Origin: CAYFKJ01 sp964528595
GTDB lineage: Bacteria; Pseudomonadota; Alphaproteobacteria; UBA2966
Assembly (NCBI GenBank): GCA_964528595.1
Contig: CAZGTM010000026.1
Span: forward strand, 1-50,331
Length of the DNA stretch: 50,331 nt
Direction: 5' to 3'
Position 1 is the stretch's first letter. Each line of letters begins with the position of its first letter. This document shows, piece by piece, positions 1-8,680 of the stretch. Under the pieces are notes generated by a model, which saw nothing but the letters and a program-made list of their open reading frames with translations, ran no database searches and was not told the DNA's origin. The position numbers and the translations under genes are program-made.

Positions 1-101
1 AGGCGGAAATCGACCGCAGTCTGGAAAACTCCGATTTGCTGACCTACGCCCTGATTAAATTGCTGACCAAGCGCCTACGCAAGGCCACGGAAGGCGAGTG
101 A
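1..101 (+). CDS. 3' end of a probable cyclic-nucleotide-binding-type protein (partial)
   Basis: Reading from base 3, an open frame runs in from the left edge and stops at TGA 99-101, giving the last 32 residues of a protein. The visible tail contains LTYALIKLLTKRLRKA, an amphipathic helix rich in Leu and Arg/Lys. It resembles the C-terminal helix that closes many cyclic-nucleotide-binding domains, but that is only a weak resemblance. The next gene on the other strand ends 31 bases further on, so the two genes converge. The start and most of the domain are outside the window, so the function is uncertain. Confidence 0.4.
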   Translation, partial: AEIDRSLENSDLLTYALIKLLTKRLRKATEGE

Positions 102-132
102 TCCGCAACCCTGGGCCGGGCCGATCCAGACG

Positions 133-1323
133 CTAATCGGCCACCACCACGCCGTCTTTCGTCAGCGCATCCAGTTCATCGTCGTTGAATCCCAAAGAAT
201 GCAGGAATTCGCGCGCGCCCTCGCCAGGCGCCGGGGGTTCGTGGCGCAGGCCGAAACTGTCACCCGCCATCTGCAGCGGCAGTTTGGGCAGATGCACCGT
301 CCGTCCATCCTCCAGTTCGGTGGCCACCATGCCGTCCGAGCCCAGAAGGTGCGGGTCGTCAGCCAGCTCGTCCGGCCGGGTGACCGGTGCGAAAGGAATT
401 CGGGCGGTATCGCAGGCCGCAATCACCTGATCCTTCGGCATAACGCGAATGGCCTGCCGTAGGGCGTCCAACACGTAGTCGCGGTGCGCCTGCCGTCCGG
501 CCTCTTCATTTAGGCGTTCGTCGCAAGCGAGGTCGGTCAGCGACATTTGCTCACAGAAACTTCGCCAGTGCTTGTCGGAGATGATGCCGATGCAAACTTT
601 GTCGCCATCCGCCGTCTCAAAGAGATCGTAAATCGTCCAGGGGCTGGCGCCTTCCGACATCGTAACCATGGGTTCCCGGCTGATCGCCGCCGTCGACATG
701 TGCTGGCCGACCAGGAAAGCGGTCGCCTCGAACAGCGCCGCCGTGACCTGTTGTCCCTGGCCCGTCTGGTCGCGCTGACGCAGCGCAGCGACGATGCCGA
801 GCGCGCCGTAGGTCGCGCCCATGATGTCGGTTACCGAGGCGCCGGCGCGCATCGGCCGGCCCGGCGGGCCCGTCATGTAGGCCAGCCCGCCCATCATCTG
901 CACCAGGTTGTCGAGGCTCGGCCGGTGCTCATAGGGGCCCGGCATGAATCCCTTTAGTGAACAATAGATCAGGCGCGGATTGAGAGCGGCGCATTCGGCA
1001 TAGCCGAAACCCAACCGTTCGACGGCGCCGGGACCGAAGTTTTCGATCAGCACATCGACCTTCGCAATAGCCTTGCGCAGAACCGATTTGCCCGCCTCGG
1101 ACTTGAGATCGATGACGAGGCTCCGCTTGTTGCGGTTGAAGAAATGAAAAAGCCCCTTGCCGAAGCCCTCGAAGCGGCGGGTATCGTCGCCGTCCGGCGA
1201 TTTTTCGACCTTGATGACCTCGGCGCCCATGTCGGCCAGAACGACGCCACAGCAGGCGCCCATCACGACGTGGCCCAGTTCGAGCACACGGACGCCACTG
1301 AGCGGCAGCACTCCGTCAGTCAT
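133..1323 (-). CDS. CaiB/BaiF family CoA-transferase (family III)
   Basis: A 396-residue protein of normal length for family III CoA-transferases, which move CoA between carboxylic acids in the cytoplasm. The N-terminus has the family pattern LSGVRVLELGHVVMGACCG, followed by DMGAEVIKVEKSPDGDDTR. The region RAGASVTDIMGATYGALGIV carries the expected catalytic aspartate, Asp166. It is the last gene of a leftward operon and starts 2 bases beyond the stop of the HMG-CoA-lyase-like gene, so the two are probably co-translated. Its neighbours suggest it activates a carboxylate for C-C cleavage by the lyase. The acid and the CoA donor cannot be read from sequence. No regulator site is seen directly before it. 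Confidence 0.92.
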   Translation of the reverse strand: MTDGVLPLSGVRVLELGHVVMGACCGVVLADMGAEVIKVEKSPDGDDTRRFEGFGKGLFHFFNRNKRSLVIDLKSEAGKSVLRKAIAKVDVLIENFGPGAVERLGFGYAECAALNPRLIYCSLKGFMPGPYEHRPSLDNLVQMMGGLAYMTGPPGRPMRAGASVTDIMGATYGALGIVAALRQRDQTGQGQQVTAALFEATAFLVGQHMSTAAISREPMVTMSEGASPWTIYDLFETADGDKVCIGIISDKHWRSFCEQMSLTDLACDERLNEEAGRQAHRDYVLDALRQAIRVMPKDQVIAACDTARIPFAPVTRPDELADDPHLLGSDGMVATELEDGRTVHLPKLPLQMAGDSFGLRHEPPAPGEGAREFLHSLGFNDDELDALTKDGVVVAD

Positions 1324-1325
1324 GA

Positions 1326-2288
1326 TTAGTCACCGGCCAGATAAACGGGGATTTTGGCGGAGGGCTCGGACAGTCCTTGCGGCCCGTGGTCGATCGGACC
1401 GCTCTTCATGACTTGTCCGGGGAGCCGAGTGCCCAGGATTTCCTCCAGCAGGTCGGCCGCACTAATAGCGCTCGGCAAATCGACGCCGCAGTCGATGCCC
1501 ATGTTGTCCAGCAGGCAAACCACGTCTTCGGTGGCCAGGTTGCCGGCGGCCTGGGGCACGGTGGGGCAGCCGCCGACGCCGCCAAGCGCGGTATCGAAGG
1601 TTTCCGCGCCGGCACACAACCCGGCATAGAGGTTGGCCATCGCCATGCCGCGGTTGTTGTGAAAATGGAGGGAAAAGTCGTTGGCCCCAAACCGGTCCTG
1701 ATAACTCTTGACCAGTTCCCCGACCGCCGGCGGCACCGCCATGCCGACGGTATCGCCGAAAACGACGCCCGCTGCGCCGGCGCTGCGGTAGCGCTGGGCA
1801 ATGCCCAAGACCTGTTCCAGCGCCACGTCCCCTTCGTAGGGGCAGCCGAAGCTGACGGCGATGCCGCCGATCACCGGCGTGTCATCCCTGCCTGCGGCTT
1901 CGATGATGGCTTCGATCCCGGCCATCGATTCATCGATACTGCGCCGCACGTTGGCCTGGTTGTGACCCTCGCTGGCCGAAACGAAGACGGCGATTTGATC
2001 GGCGCCCGCCGCCAGGGCCGCCTGGGCGTGCTTGAAGGTCGGAGCCAGGACGGTACGTTTGACACCAAGGTCCGCCGTCGCCGCCATGATTTCGGCGGCG
2101 TCCTTCATCTGTGGCATGAAGCGTTCGCTGACAAACGAGGTGACTTCGATTTCTCTTAAGCCTGCGTCGGCCGCCGCCCGGATGACCGTTAATTTTTGTT
2201 CCGTCGCAACGAAATCCGGGATGCTTTGCAGGCCATCCCGGGGGCCGACTTCTCGCAGATTTACACGCGGCGGCAATTTTTCATTCAT
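1326..2288 (-). CDS. HMG-CoA-lyase-like enzyme (DRE-TIM metallolyase)
   Basis: A 320-residue TIM-barrel protein of the hydroxymethylglutaryl-CoA lyase group. Family features are LREVGPRDGLQS near the N-terminus, SFVSERFMPQMKDA at about 51-64, and GGVGGCPTVPQAAGN with the likely catalytic Cys241. The metal-site motif is HFHNNRGMAMAN (His208, His210), whereas typical HMG-CoA lyases have HxHDTYGQA. That difference suggests a paralogue with another 3-hydroxyacyl-CoA substrate. Its start overlaps the GntR gene stop by 4 bases (ATGA), and the CoA-transferase gene follows 2 bases after its stop. It probably splits a CoA ester made by that neighbour. Leucine degradation is possible, but the usual partners (isovaleryl-CoA dehydrogenase, methylcrotonyl-CoA carboxylase) are not in the window. 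Confidence 0.88.
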   Translation of the reverse strand: MNEKLPPRVNLREVGPRDGLQSIPDFVATEQKLTVIRAAADAGLREIEVTSFVSERFMPQMKDAAEIMAATADLGVKRTVLAPTFKHAQAALAAGADQIAVFVSASEGHNQANVRRSIDESMAGIEAIIEAAGRDDTPVIGGIAVSFGCPYEGDVALEQVLGIAQRYRSAGAAGVVFGDTVGMAVPPAVGELVKSYQDRFGANDFSLHFHNNRGMAMANLYAGLCAGAETFDTALGGVGGCPTVPQAAGNLATEDVVCLLDNMGIDCGVDLPSAISAADLLEEILGTRLPGQVMKSGPIDHGPQGLSEPSAKIPVYLAGD

Positions 2289-3057
2289 GGGGTTGTTGCT
2301 GCTTCTTCGTTCTGTTCGTCCAGGACGATGGAGGCTTGATAGACATACCTGTCGCCGCGCAAATAGAGATGAGTGACGGCGACCATATCACCTTCCGTGC
2401 TGGCGTAGCGGTTTTCGACAAAAAACAGCGAATCGCCAAACTCGACTTCCAGAATGTCCGCCAGGTCCCGGTCGGCGTTCAATGCTTCCACCCGCTGGTC
2501 CATGCGTCCAAGCTCGATGCCCGCCACCTCCCGCATGGCATCGACGAAGTTTCCGTTGGACGCCATCGATTTGGCGTCGATCCGGCCCAACACGCTGGGA
2601 CACCCGAAGTTCAGATGATAGGAAATCGGCGCCCCTTCTATCCGTCTGATGCGGCGCATGCACCAAAGCGGCGTGTCGCCTGCCACCCCCAGTGACCGGG
2701 CGACCATCGGCGGCGCGGGCCGCTCGGTGATATCCAGGACTTCCTGCTCCACCGGCCAGCGCGAGCCGCTGGCCGATTCAAGCCACTCGCGGAAATCGCC
2801 GGAGACCTCGATGGCGACGCGTTCCTCGGGCTGATTGGCGATCACCAGCGTGCCGATGCCGCGGCGGCCCTCGACCCAGCCTTCGTCGGCCAGGATGCCC
2901 AGCGCCTTGCGCACCGTGATGCTGCTGACGTCGAAGATATCCTCAAGCTCCACCAGTGACGGAATGATATCGCCCTGGCGGTAGACGCCGTTGCGGATGC
3001 GCCGCCTCAGGGTGTCCGCCACCTGGCGGTATTGCGGCAGGGTTTGCGGCCGGTTCA

Positions 3058-3058
<1 letters not shown>
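2285..3058 (-). CDS. GntR family transcriptional regulator with UTRA domain (HutC type)
   Basis: A 257-residue regulator. Residues 8-75 form a GntR winged helix-turn-helix (LRRRIRNGVYRQGDIIPSL, then VSSITVRKALGILADEGW and the wing GRRGIGT). The remainder is a UTRA ligand-binding domain with the usual ISYHLNFG-type segment. It sits inside the leftward catabolic operon, sharing one base with the preceding stop (TGATG) and four bases with the next start, so it is probably autoregulated. The perfect palindrome at 5533-5548 upstream of the operon has GT, TA and AC elements of the kind described for HutC-type GntR regulators and is the obvious candidate operator. The effector is probably a pathway intermediate, but it is unknown. 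Confidence 0.92.
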
Positions 3059-4098
<1,040 letters not shown>

Positions 4099-4113
4099 GT
4101 CACCAATTCCCTT

Positions 4114-5499
4114 CTACAACTCCAGGACCTTGCCGGGATTCATGATGTTGCCCGGATCGATCGATTTCTTGATCATCGCCATGACGTCGACCGCACCGCC
4201 GTGCTCAAGGCGCAGATACTGGGTCTTGCCCATGCCGATGCCGTGCTCGCCGGTGCTGGTGCCTTCCATTTCGATGGCCCGCTTGATCATGCGGTCGTTG
4301 ATGTCGTGGGCCAGTTTCACTTCCTCCTCGTCGTCGACGTTGATGACGAAGATGAGGTGGAAGTTGCCGTCGCCGACATGGCCGAGGATGGGCACGGGGA
4401 ACGGTACGTCCTCCAGGTCCTTCTTGGTCGCCATGACGCATTCCGTCAGCCGCGACAGCGGCACGCAGACATCGGTGCCCCAGAGCTCCGCGCCCGGCCG
4501 CAAGGCCTTGACGGCATAGGCGGCATCGTGCCGCGCCTGCCACAGCTTGTTGCGTTCCTCCTGATCCGACGACCAGGCATAGTCGCCGCCGCCGTGCTCC
4601 TGTGAAATCGTCTTGGCCATTTCGACCTGCTCCGCCACGCCGGCCTCGGTGCCGTTGAATTCGAGGAACAGGGTCGGTTTGACGGGATAATCGAAACCCG
4701 AATAGTCGTTGACGGCGGCAAGCTGGACCTCGTCCAGCAGTTCCATGCGGGCGATGGGGATGCCGGACTGGATGATTTCGATGGCCGTGTCGACGGCGCC
4801 TTCGATGCTTTCGAACGGCGCCACGGCGGCCGAAATGGCTTCGGGGATGCCGTAAAGCTTCAGCGTGACCTCCGTAATGACGCCGAGCGTCCCTTCGGAG
4901 CCGACATAGAGGCGCGTGAGGTCGTAGCCGGCGGAGGATTTGCGCGCCCGGCCCGAGGTGCGGATGATCTCGCCGTTGGGCAGCACGACTTTCATCGACA
5001 GCACGTTATCGCGCATGGTGCCGTAGCGCACGGCGTTGGTACCCGAAGCGTTTGTCGCGGTCATACCGCCGAGCGAGGCGTCGGCGCCGGGATCAACGGG
5101 AAAATGCAGGCCGCTGTCGCGCAGATGAACGTTCAATTGCTTGCGCGTCACCCCCGGCTGCACCGTGCAGTCGAGGTCTTCCGGACTGACCCGCAAAATC
5201 TCGTTCATGCTCGAGACGTCAATGCACACGCCGCCGTGGACGGCCTGGACGTGGCCCTCCACCGCCGTGCCGGTGCCGTAGGGAATAACGGGCGTGCCGC
5301 TGCGGGCGCAGACCTTGACGATCTCCGCCACTTCCTCGGTCGATTGGGGAAAAACCACGGCGTCGGGCGGCATCGGGCGCTGCCAGAACTCGTCATGGCC
5401 GTGCTGTTCCAGCACTGCCTCCGACGTCGACAACCGGTCGCCCAGCATGGCGCCCAGTTCGGTGATCGAGGCTGCCACCCCGGCGTCCTGCGTACTCAT
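4114..5499 (-). CDS. FAD-linked 2-hydroxyacid dehydrogenase (D-lactate dehydrogenase, cytochrome-type family)
   Basis: With the ATG at 5499 the protein has 461 residues, normal for the Dld/GlcD/LDHD group that oxidises D-2-hydroxyacids to 2-oxo acids and passes electrons to the respiratory chain. The FAD-binding PCMH domain contains VIPYGTGTAVEGH and DPGADASLGGMTATNASGTN, then YVGSEGTLGVITEVTL. The C-terminal cap domain ends with the family signature GEHGIGMGK. The start at 5499 is chosen because GGGGAG lies 7 bases upstream; an in-frame ATG at 5523 has no such site. It is the first gene of the leftward operon. With the amino acid dehydrogenase downstream it gives two routes to a 2-oxo acid. 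D-lactate or glycolate are possible substrates, but neither is proven. Confidence 0.92.
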   Translation of the reverse strand: MSTQDAGVAASITELGAMLGDRLSTSEAVLEQHGHDEFWQRPMPPDAVVFPQSTEEVAEIVKVCARSGTPVIPYGTGTAVEGHVQAVHGGVCIDVSSMNEILRVSPEDLDCTVQPGVTRKQLNVHLRDSGLHFPVDPGADASLGGMTATNASGTNAVRYGTMRDNVLSMKVVLPNGEIIRTSGRARKSSAGYDLTRLYVGSEGTLGVITEVTLKLYGIPEAISAAVAPFESIEGAVDTAIEIIQSGIPIARMELLDEVQLAAVNDYSGFDYPVKPTLFLEFNGTEAGVAEQVEMAKTISQEHGGGDYAWSSDQEERNKLWQARHDAAYAVKALRPGAELWGTDVCVPLSRLTECVMATKKDLEDVPFPVPILGHVGDGNFHLIFVINVDDEEEVKLAHDINDRMIKRAIEMEGTSTGEHGIGMGKTQYLRLEHGGAVDVMAMIKKSIDPGNIMNPGKVLEL

Positions 5500-5532
5500 C
5501 GGAAATCTCCCCATCCAAGGCATTCAGTAAAG

Positions 5533-5548
5533 TGTATGTTAACATACA
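5533..5548. promoter_or_regulatory. Perfect 16-bp palindrome, candidate GntR/UTRA operator
   Basis: The sequence TGTATGTTAACATACA reads the same on both strands. It lies 34 bases before the start of the leftward catabolic operon (5499) and 88 bases before the rightward oxygenase gene (5637). Its GT-N4-TA-N4-AC pattern fits operators described for HutC-type GntR regulators, and such a regulator is encoded in the leftward operon. The surrounding 137-base intergenic region has no convincing separate -35/-10 pair on either strand. Confidence 0.65.
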
Positions 5549-5636
5549 TATTGTCGAAATCGAGTCGTTTGTTCGTTCTTTGACTTGGGCCGCCATCGCC
5601 GCATAACTTCAATGACCCAACCCATGAAAGGAGCCC

Positions 5637-6644
5637 ATGCCCGAACCCCTGGAATTTCCGGTATTCGATCTTGGCGAGTTCGAATCCGCCGAACCCGAGC
5701 GCAAGATCGCCTTGGGCCGGAAGGTTGATGCAATTTGCCGCTCGACCGGATTTCTCGCCATCGGCGGCCACGGCGTCGCGGAGCAGATCATCGAAGGTAT
5801 TTGGAGCAAAACCGGCGCATTCTTCGATCTGCCGGCGGACGCCAAGCTCCAAGCAGCGGTTCCTTATGAGGGTTATCCCTACGGTTACCTTGCGCCCGAA
5901 ACCGAGGCCCTGGCGAAATCGCGCGGCGACGATAGTCCCCCGGACCTGAAGGAAAGCTTCAATGGCGGACCCCTGGCCACTCCCGGCGGCATTCAGGACC
6001 CCGAGGCTCTCGAATTCTGCTACGCCGACACCCCATGGCCCGACAGGCCGGACGGCTTCGACGCCGCCTGGAAATCCTACTACGCGGCCATGGAGGATCT
6101 CGCGGCCCGCATTATGCGCGCCTTCGCGGTCGCGCTGAAACTGCCCGAGGATTACTTCGAACACTACATCGACACGCCGATCAGCGCGTTGAGGGCGTTG
6201 AACTATCCCCCACAAACCGTCGCGCCGCGCGCCGGTCAGCTGCGGGCCGGCGCCCACACCGACTACGGTAGTCTGACGATCTTGCTGCCGCAGGCGGGTT
6301 CGCGGGGCCTTGAGATCTTGTCGGCATCCGACGACTGGATTGCCGTCCCGCCCGTGCCCGGCGCATTTGTCGTCAACATCGGCGATTTGATGGCGCGTTG
6401 GACCAACGACCGCTGGGTGTCCACCCTCCACCGGGTGATCAATCCCATGCCGGATGACGGGGCGGCGGGTCCGAGGCGCTCGCTGGCCTTCTTCCATCAG
6501 CCCAATTGGGACGCCGAAATCGTTTGCCTTGATGGCTGCCTGCTGCCGGGAGCTGAACCCAAATACGAGCCCGTCCTGTCCGGGCCCTACCTGATGTCGA
6601 AATTCCAATCGACGACCATGTCCCCTGAGGAAAAAACGTCATGA
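5637..6644 (+). CDS. 2-oxoglutarate/Fe(II)-dependent oxygenase, isopenicillin N synthase-like
   Basis: A 335-residue protein with an N-terminal DIOX_N-type region (PVFDLGEFESAEPER, then TGFLAIGGHGV) and a C-terminal double-stranded beta-helix. The iron ligands are in AGAHTDYGSLTILL (His and Asp of HxD) and WVSTLHRVINP (distal His), with RRSLAFFHQPN providing the RxS motif for 2-oxoglutarate. Such enzymes hydroxylate, desaturate or cyclise small molecules using O2. The start is ATG 5637, with AAAGGAG just upstream. It is transcribed divergently from the FAD-dehydrogenase operon and overlaps the next gene by 4 bases (ATGA). The shared palindromic site suggests co-regulation with the left operon. 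The substrate is not predictable. Confidence 0.92.
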   Translation: MPEPLEFPVFDLGEFESAEPERKIALGRKVDAICRSTGFLAIGGHGVAEQIIEGIWSKTGAFFDLPADAKLQAAVPYEGYPYGYLAPETEALAKSRGDDSPPDLKESFNGGPLATPGGIQDPEALEFCYADTPWPDRPDGFDAAWKSYYAAMEDLAARIMRAFAVALKLPEDYFEHYIDTPISALRALNYPPQTVAPRAGQLRAGAHTDYGSLTILLPQAGSRGLEILSASDDWIAVPPVPGAFVVNIGDLMARWTNDRWVSTLHRVINPMPDDGAAGPRRSLAFFHQPNWDAEIVCLDGCLLPGAEPKYEPVLSGPYLMSKFQSTTMSPEEKTS

Positions 6645-7501
6645 CCTTCAACAGCATCGTTTACGAAACCGACGGCCGCGTCGCCGTCATCACCCTGAAC
6701 CGGCCGGATCGGCTGAACGCCATCGACATGGCGATGCCGGGCGAGATCGAGGCGGCGGTGCAGCGCGCCAACGACGATGATGCGGTGCATGTCATCGAAC
6801 TCCACGGCGCGGGACGTTCGTTCTGTGCCGGCTACGACCTCAAGGAATTCAGTGAAAAGGCCGGTCCCAATCCCGGCGTGCAGGACATGCCCTGGGATCC
6901 GATGATCGACTACAAGTTCATGAAACGGAACACCGACGCCTTCTTTTCCCTGTGGCGCAGCTACAAGCCGACAGTCTGCAAAGTACAGGGCCATGCCGTC
7001 GCCGGCGGCTCGGACATCGCGCTTTGTTGTGACTTCGTCGTCATGGCGGAAGATGCCGTGATCGGCTACCCGCCGGCCCGGGTCTGGGGCTGCCCGACCA
7101 CGGCCATGTGGGTCTATCGACTAGGCGCGGAAAAGGCCAAGCGCATGCTGCTGACCGGCGACACGACTACCGGCGTGGAAGCGGCGGCAATGGGTCTGGT
7201 CCTGGAAGCCGTGCCGGCCGACGCCCTCGACGCCCGGGTGCGCGACCTATCGCTGCGCATGGCGGGCGTGCCCAAGAACCAGCTGATGATGCAGAAGATG
7301 ATGGTCAATCAGGCTTATGAGAACATGGGCCTGGGGTCCACCCAAATGATGGCCGCCCTGTTCGACGGCATCACGCGGCATTCACCGGAGGGCATGTGGT
7401 TCAAGCACCATGCCGAGGAACACGGCTTCCACGAGGCCGTGCGCTGGCGCGACAGCGGTGACGACATCCCGGAGGGCAGCGAGCTCAAGCAGCAGAAGTA
7501 G
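6641..7501 (+). CDS. Crotonase-fold enzyme (enoyl-CoA hydratase/isomerase family), atypical active site
   Basis: A 286-residue crotonase-superfamily protein. The N-terminal pattern VAVITLNRPDRLNAID and the oxyanion-hole segments SFCAGYDL and GHAVAGGSDIALCCD are clear. In classical enoyl-CoA hydratase two glutamates are catalytic (Glu144 and Glu164 of rat enzyme). By motif alignment these positions are Asp125 and Pro145 here (GGSD, GYPPARVWG), so simple hydration of a 2-enoyl-CoA is doubtful. It could be an isomerase, a C-C bond hydrolase or another CoA-ester enzyme. The gene overlaps the oxygenase gene by 4 bases, so the two are coupled. About 30 extra C-terminal residues end in a charged tail. 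The CoA-transferase and lyases nearby support a role on CoA esters. Confidence 0.9.
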   Translation: MTFNSIVYETDGRVAVITLNRPDRLNAIDMAMPGEIEAAVQRANDDDAVHVIELHGAGRSFCAGYDLKEFSEKAGPNPGVQDMPWDPMIDYKFMKRNTDAFFSLWRSYKPTVCKVQGHAVAGGSDIALCCDFVVMAEDAVIGYPPARVWGCPTTAMWVYRLGAEKAKRMLLTGDTTTGVEAAAMGLVLEAVPADALDARVRDLSLRMAGVPKNQLMMQKMMVNQAYENMGLGSTQMMAALFDGITRHSPEGMWFKHHAEEHGFHEAVRWRDSGDDIPEGSELKQQK

Positions 7502-7503
7502 GC

Positions 7504-8382
7504 CTAAGCTGAAATCCACTCCGCGATCGAGAGAATACGGTGCATCTCCCTGAGTACCGGTTTTTCGATCAGTTTGCCGTCGACCACCACCAGGCCGGTG
7601 TCGGCCTCGGCGAAGGCTTGGACCAGCCTTTGGGCGTGGGCAATGGCGGCGGCGTCGGGCGTGAACACGCCGTTTAGGATGGAGATCTGCTTGGGGTGGA
7701 TCGAGCCCTTGCCGCTGAAACCGAGATCGCGGGCGCGCGCGGCTTCCCGTTCCATGCCGTCCGGATCATCGAGGTCCAGGTAGGGCACGTCGATGGCGTC
7801 GATGCCGGCGCCCGCCGCGGCGTGGACGACGCGCGAGCGGGCGTAGAGCAGCGGCTCCCAGGCATTTTGGCAACGCAATTCCGCCGCCATGTCGACGCCG
7901 CCGAAGAACAGCGCATCAATGCGCGGGCTGGACCGGGCGATGTCGTGTGCGGCCTCGAGGCCTTCATTGGTTTCGATGATGACGTGGAGGCGGGTCGCGT
8001 GGCCGCGCTCGGTTAGCAAATCGTCGAGCCAGATGACTTCCTCCGGCGTCATGACCTTGGGCAGCATCAAAGCGGGCGGCGGCGTGTCGGAAGCCAGCAC
8101 GGCGTCGACGTCGGCCAGACCGAAGGCGGTCCTGAGACAGTTGATGCGCACGATGCGTTCGACGCCGTCGTCGTCTTGCGGTGTTTCGAACAACGCCAGC
8201 GCTTTGCCGCGCGCCTCGGCCTTGTCCTTCGGGGCGATGCCGTCCTCCAGTTCGACGCAGACGATGTCGGCACCCGACGCCAGGGCCTTGGGATACATGT
8301 CGGGCCGCAGACCCGGCGAGAAGATGAAGCTGCGGCGGGGCCGAACGCGAGACGGAAGCGATGGGGTCTCTTCCGATGTCAT
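7504..8382 (-). CDS. HpcH/HpaI aldolase / citrate lyase beta (CitE)-like C-C lyase
   Basis: A 292-residue protein when started at ATG 8382, which has GAAGGA 9 bases upstream; the frame is open further but without a good start. Family features are RRSFIFSPGLRPDMYPKAL, CVELEDGIAPKDKAEAR with the metal-binding acidic residues, and the hallmark GFSGKGSIHPKQI near the C-terminus. Members cleave or form malyl-, citramalyl- or related 3-hydroxyacyl-CoA esters with Mg2+. It converges on the crotonase gene with only 2 bases between the stops, and is divergent from the next operon. The context of CoA enzymes suggests a retro-aldol/Claisen step. It is a second C-C lyase besides the HMG-CoA-lyase-like enzyme. 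Whether it acts on a CoA ester or a free acid is unknown. Confidence 0.9.
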   Translation of the reverse strand: MTSEETPSLPSRVRPRRSFIFSPGLRPDMYPKALASGADIVCVELEDGIAPKDKAEARGKALALFETPQDDDGVERIVRINCLRTAFGLADVDAVLASDTPPPALMLPKVMTPEEVIWLDDLLTERGHATRLHVIIETNEGLEAAHDIARSSPRIDALFFGGVDMAAELRCQNAWEPLLYARSRVVHAAAGAGIDAIDVPYLDLDDPDGMEREAARARDLGFSGKGSIHPKQISILNGVFTPDAAAIAHAQRLVQAFAEADTGLVVVDGKLIEKPVLREMHRILSIAEWISA

Positions 8383-8408
8383 GAACAGAATTCCTTCACA
8401 AAGATCGT

Positions 8409-8437
8409 TACCATTGACGGGCTGGACGCCAATGGTA
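8409..8437. promoter_or_regulatory. Inverted repeat in the divergent CitE-like / hydantoinase B-like intergenic region
   Basis: TACCATTG (8409-8416) and CAATGGTA (8430-8437) are perfect 8-bp arms separated by 13 bases, so their centres are 21 bp apart, about two helical turns. They lie 27 bases before the start of the leftward CitE-like gene and about 245 before the rightward hydantoinase B-like gene. A dimeric regulator site is plausible. The rest of the 298-base gap (8383-8680) shows no clear gene or promoter. Confidence 0.45.
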
Positions 8438-8680
8438 GGGCCCGGGCATCCCCGCTTCAACCGGCCCGCGTTCGCATACGTCAACGAAATTCCGGATCCT
8501 TCGGGAGGGATTTCGAGATCACCTCAGGCCAATTTCAGTTTTAGGCACGCCATGTCCGGTCAACTGGCGCCGCCGCCGCTTGACCAAGTGGACGCGCCCG
8601 CTATCCTGTTGCCGCTTGCATGGGCGCGTGGAATTTCGATTTCAGGGCGCCGGGATTGGTATTGGGGCTGGGCGACTGAC

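Noticed and set aside
5496..6608. A 370-codon frame antisense to the oxygenase gene
   Set aside because: It covers the oxygenase and the operator region; the oxygenase has complete catalytic motifs.
7889..8680. Upstream extension of the hydantoinase B-like frame
   Set aside because: This stretch is antisense to the CitE-like gene and its translation has no family similarity; homology starts at ATG 8681.
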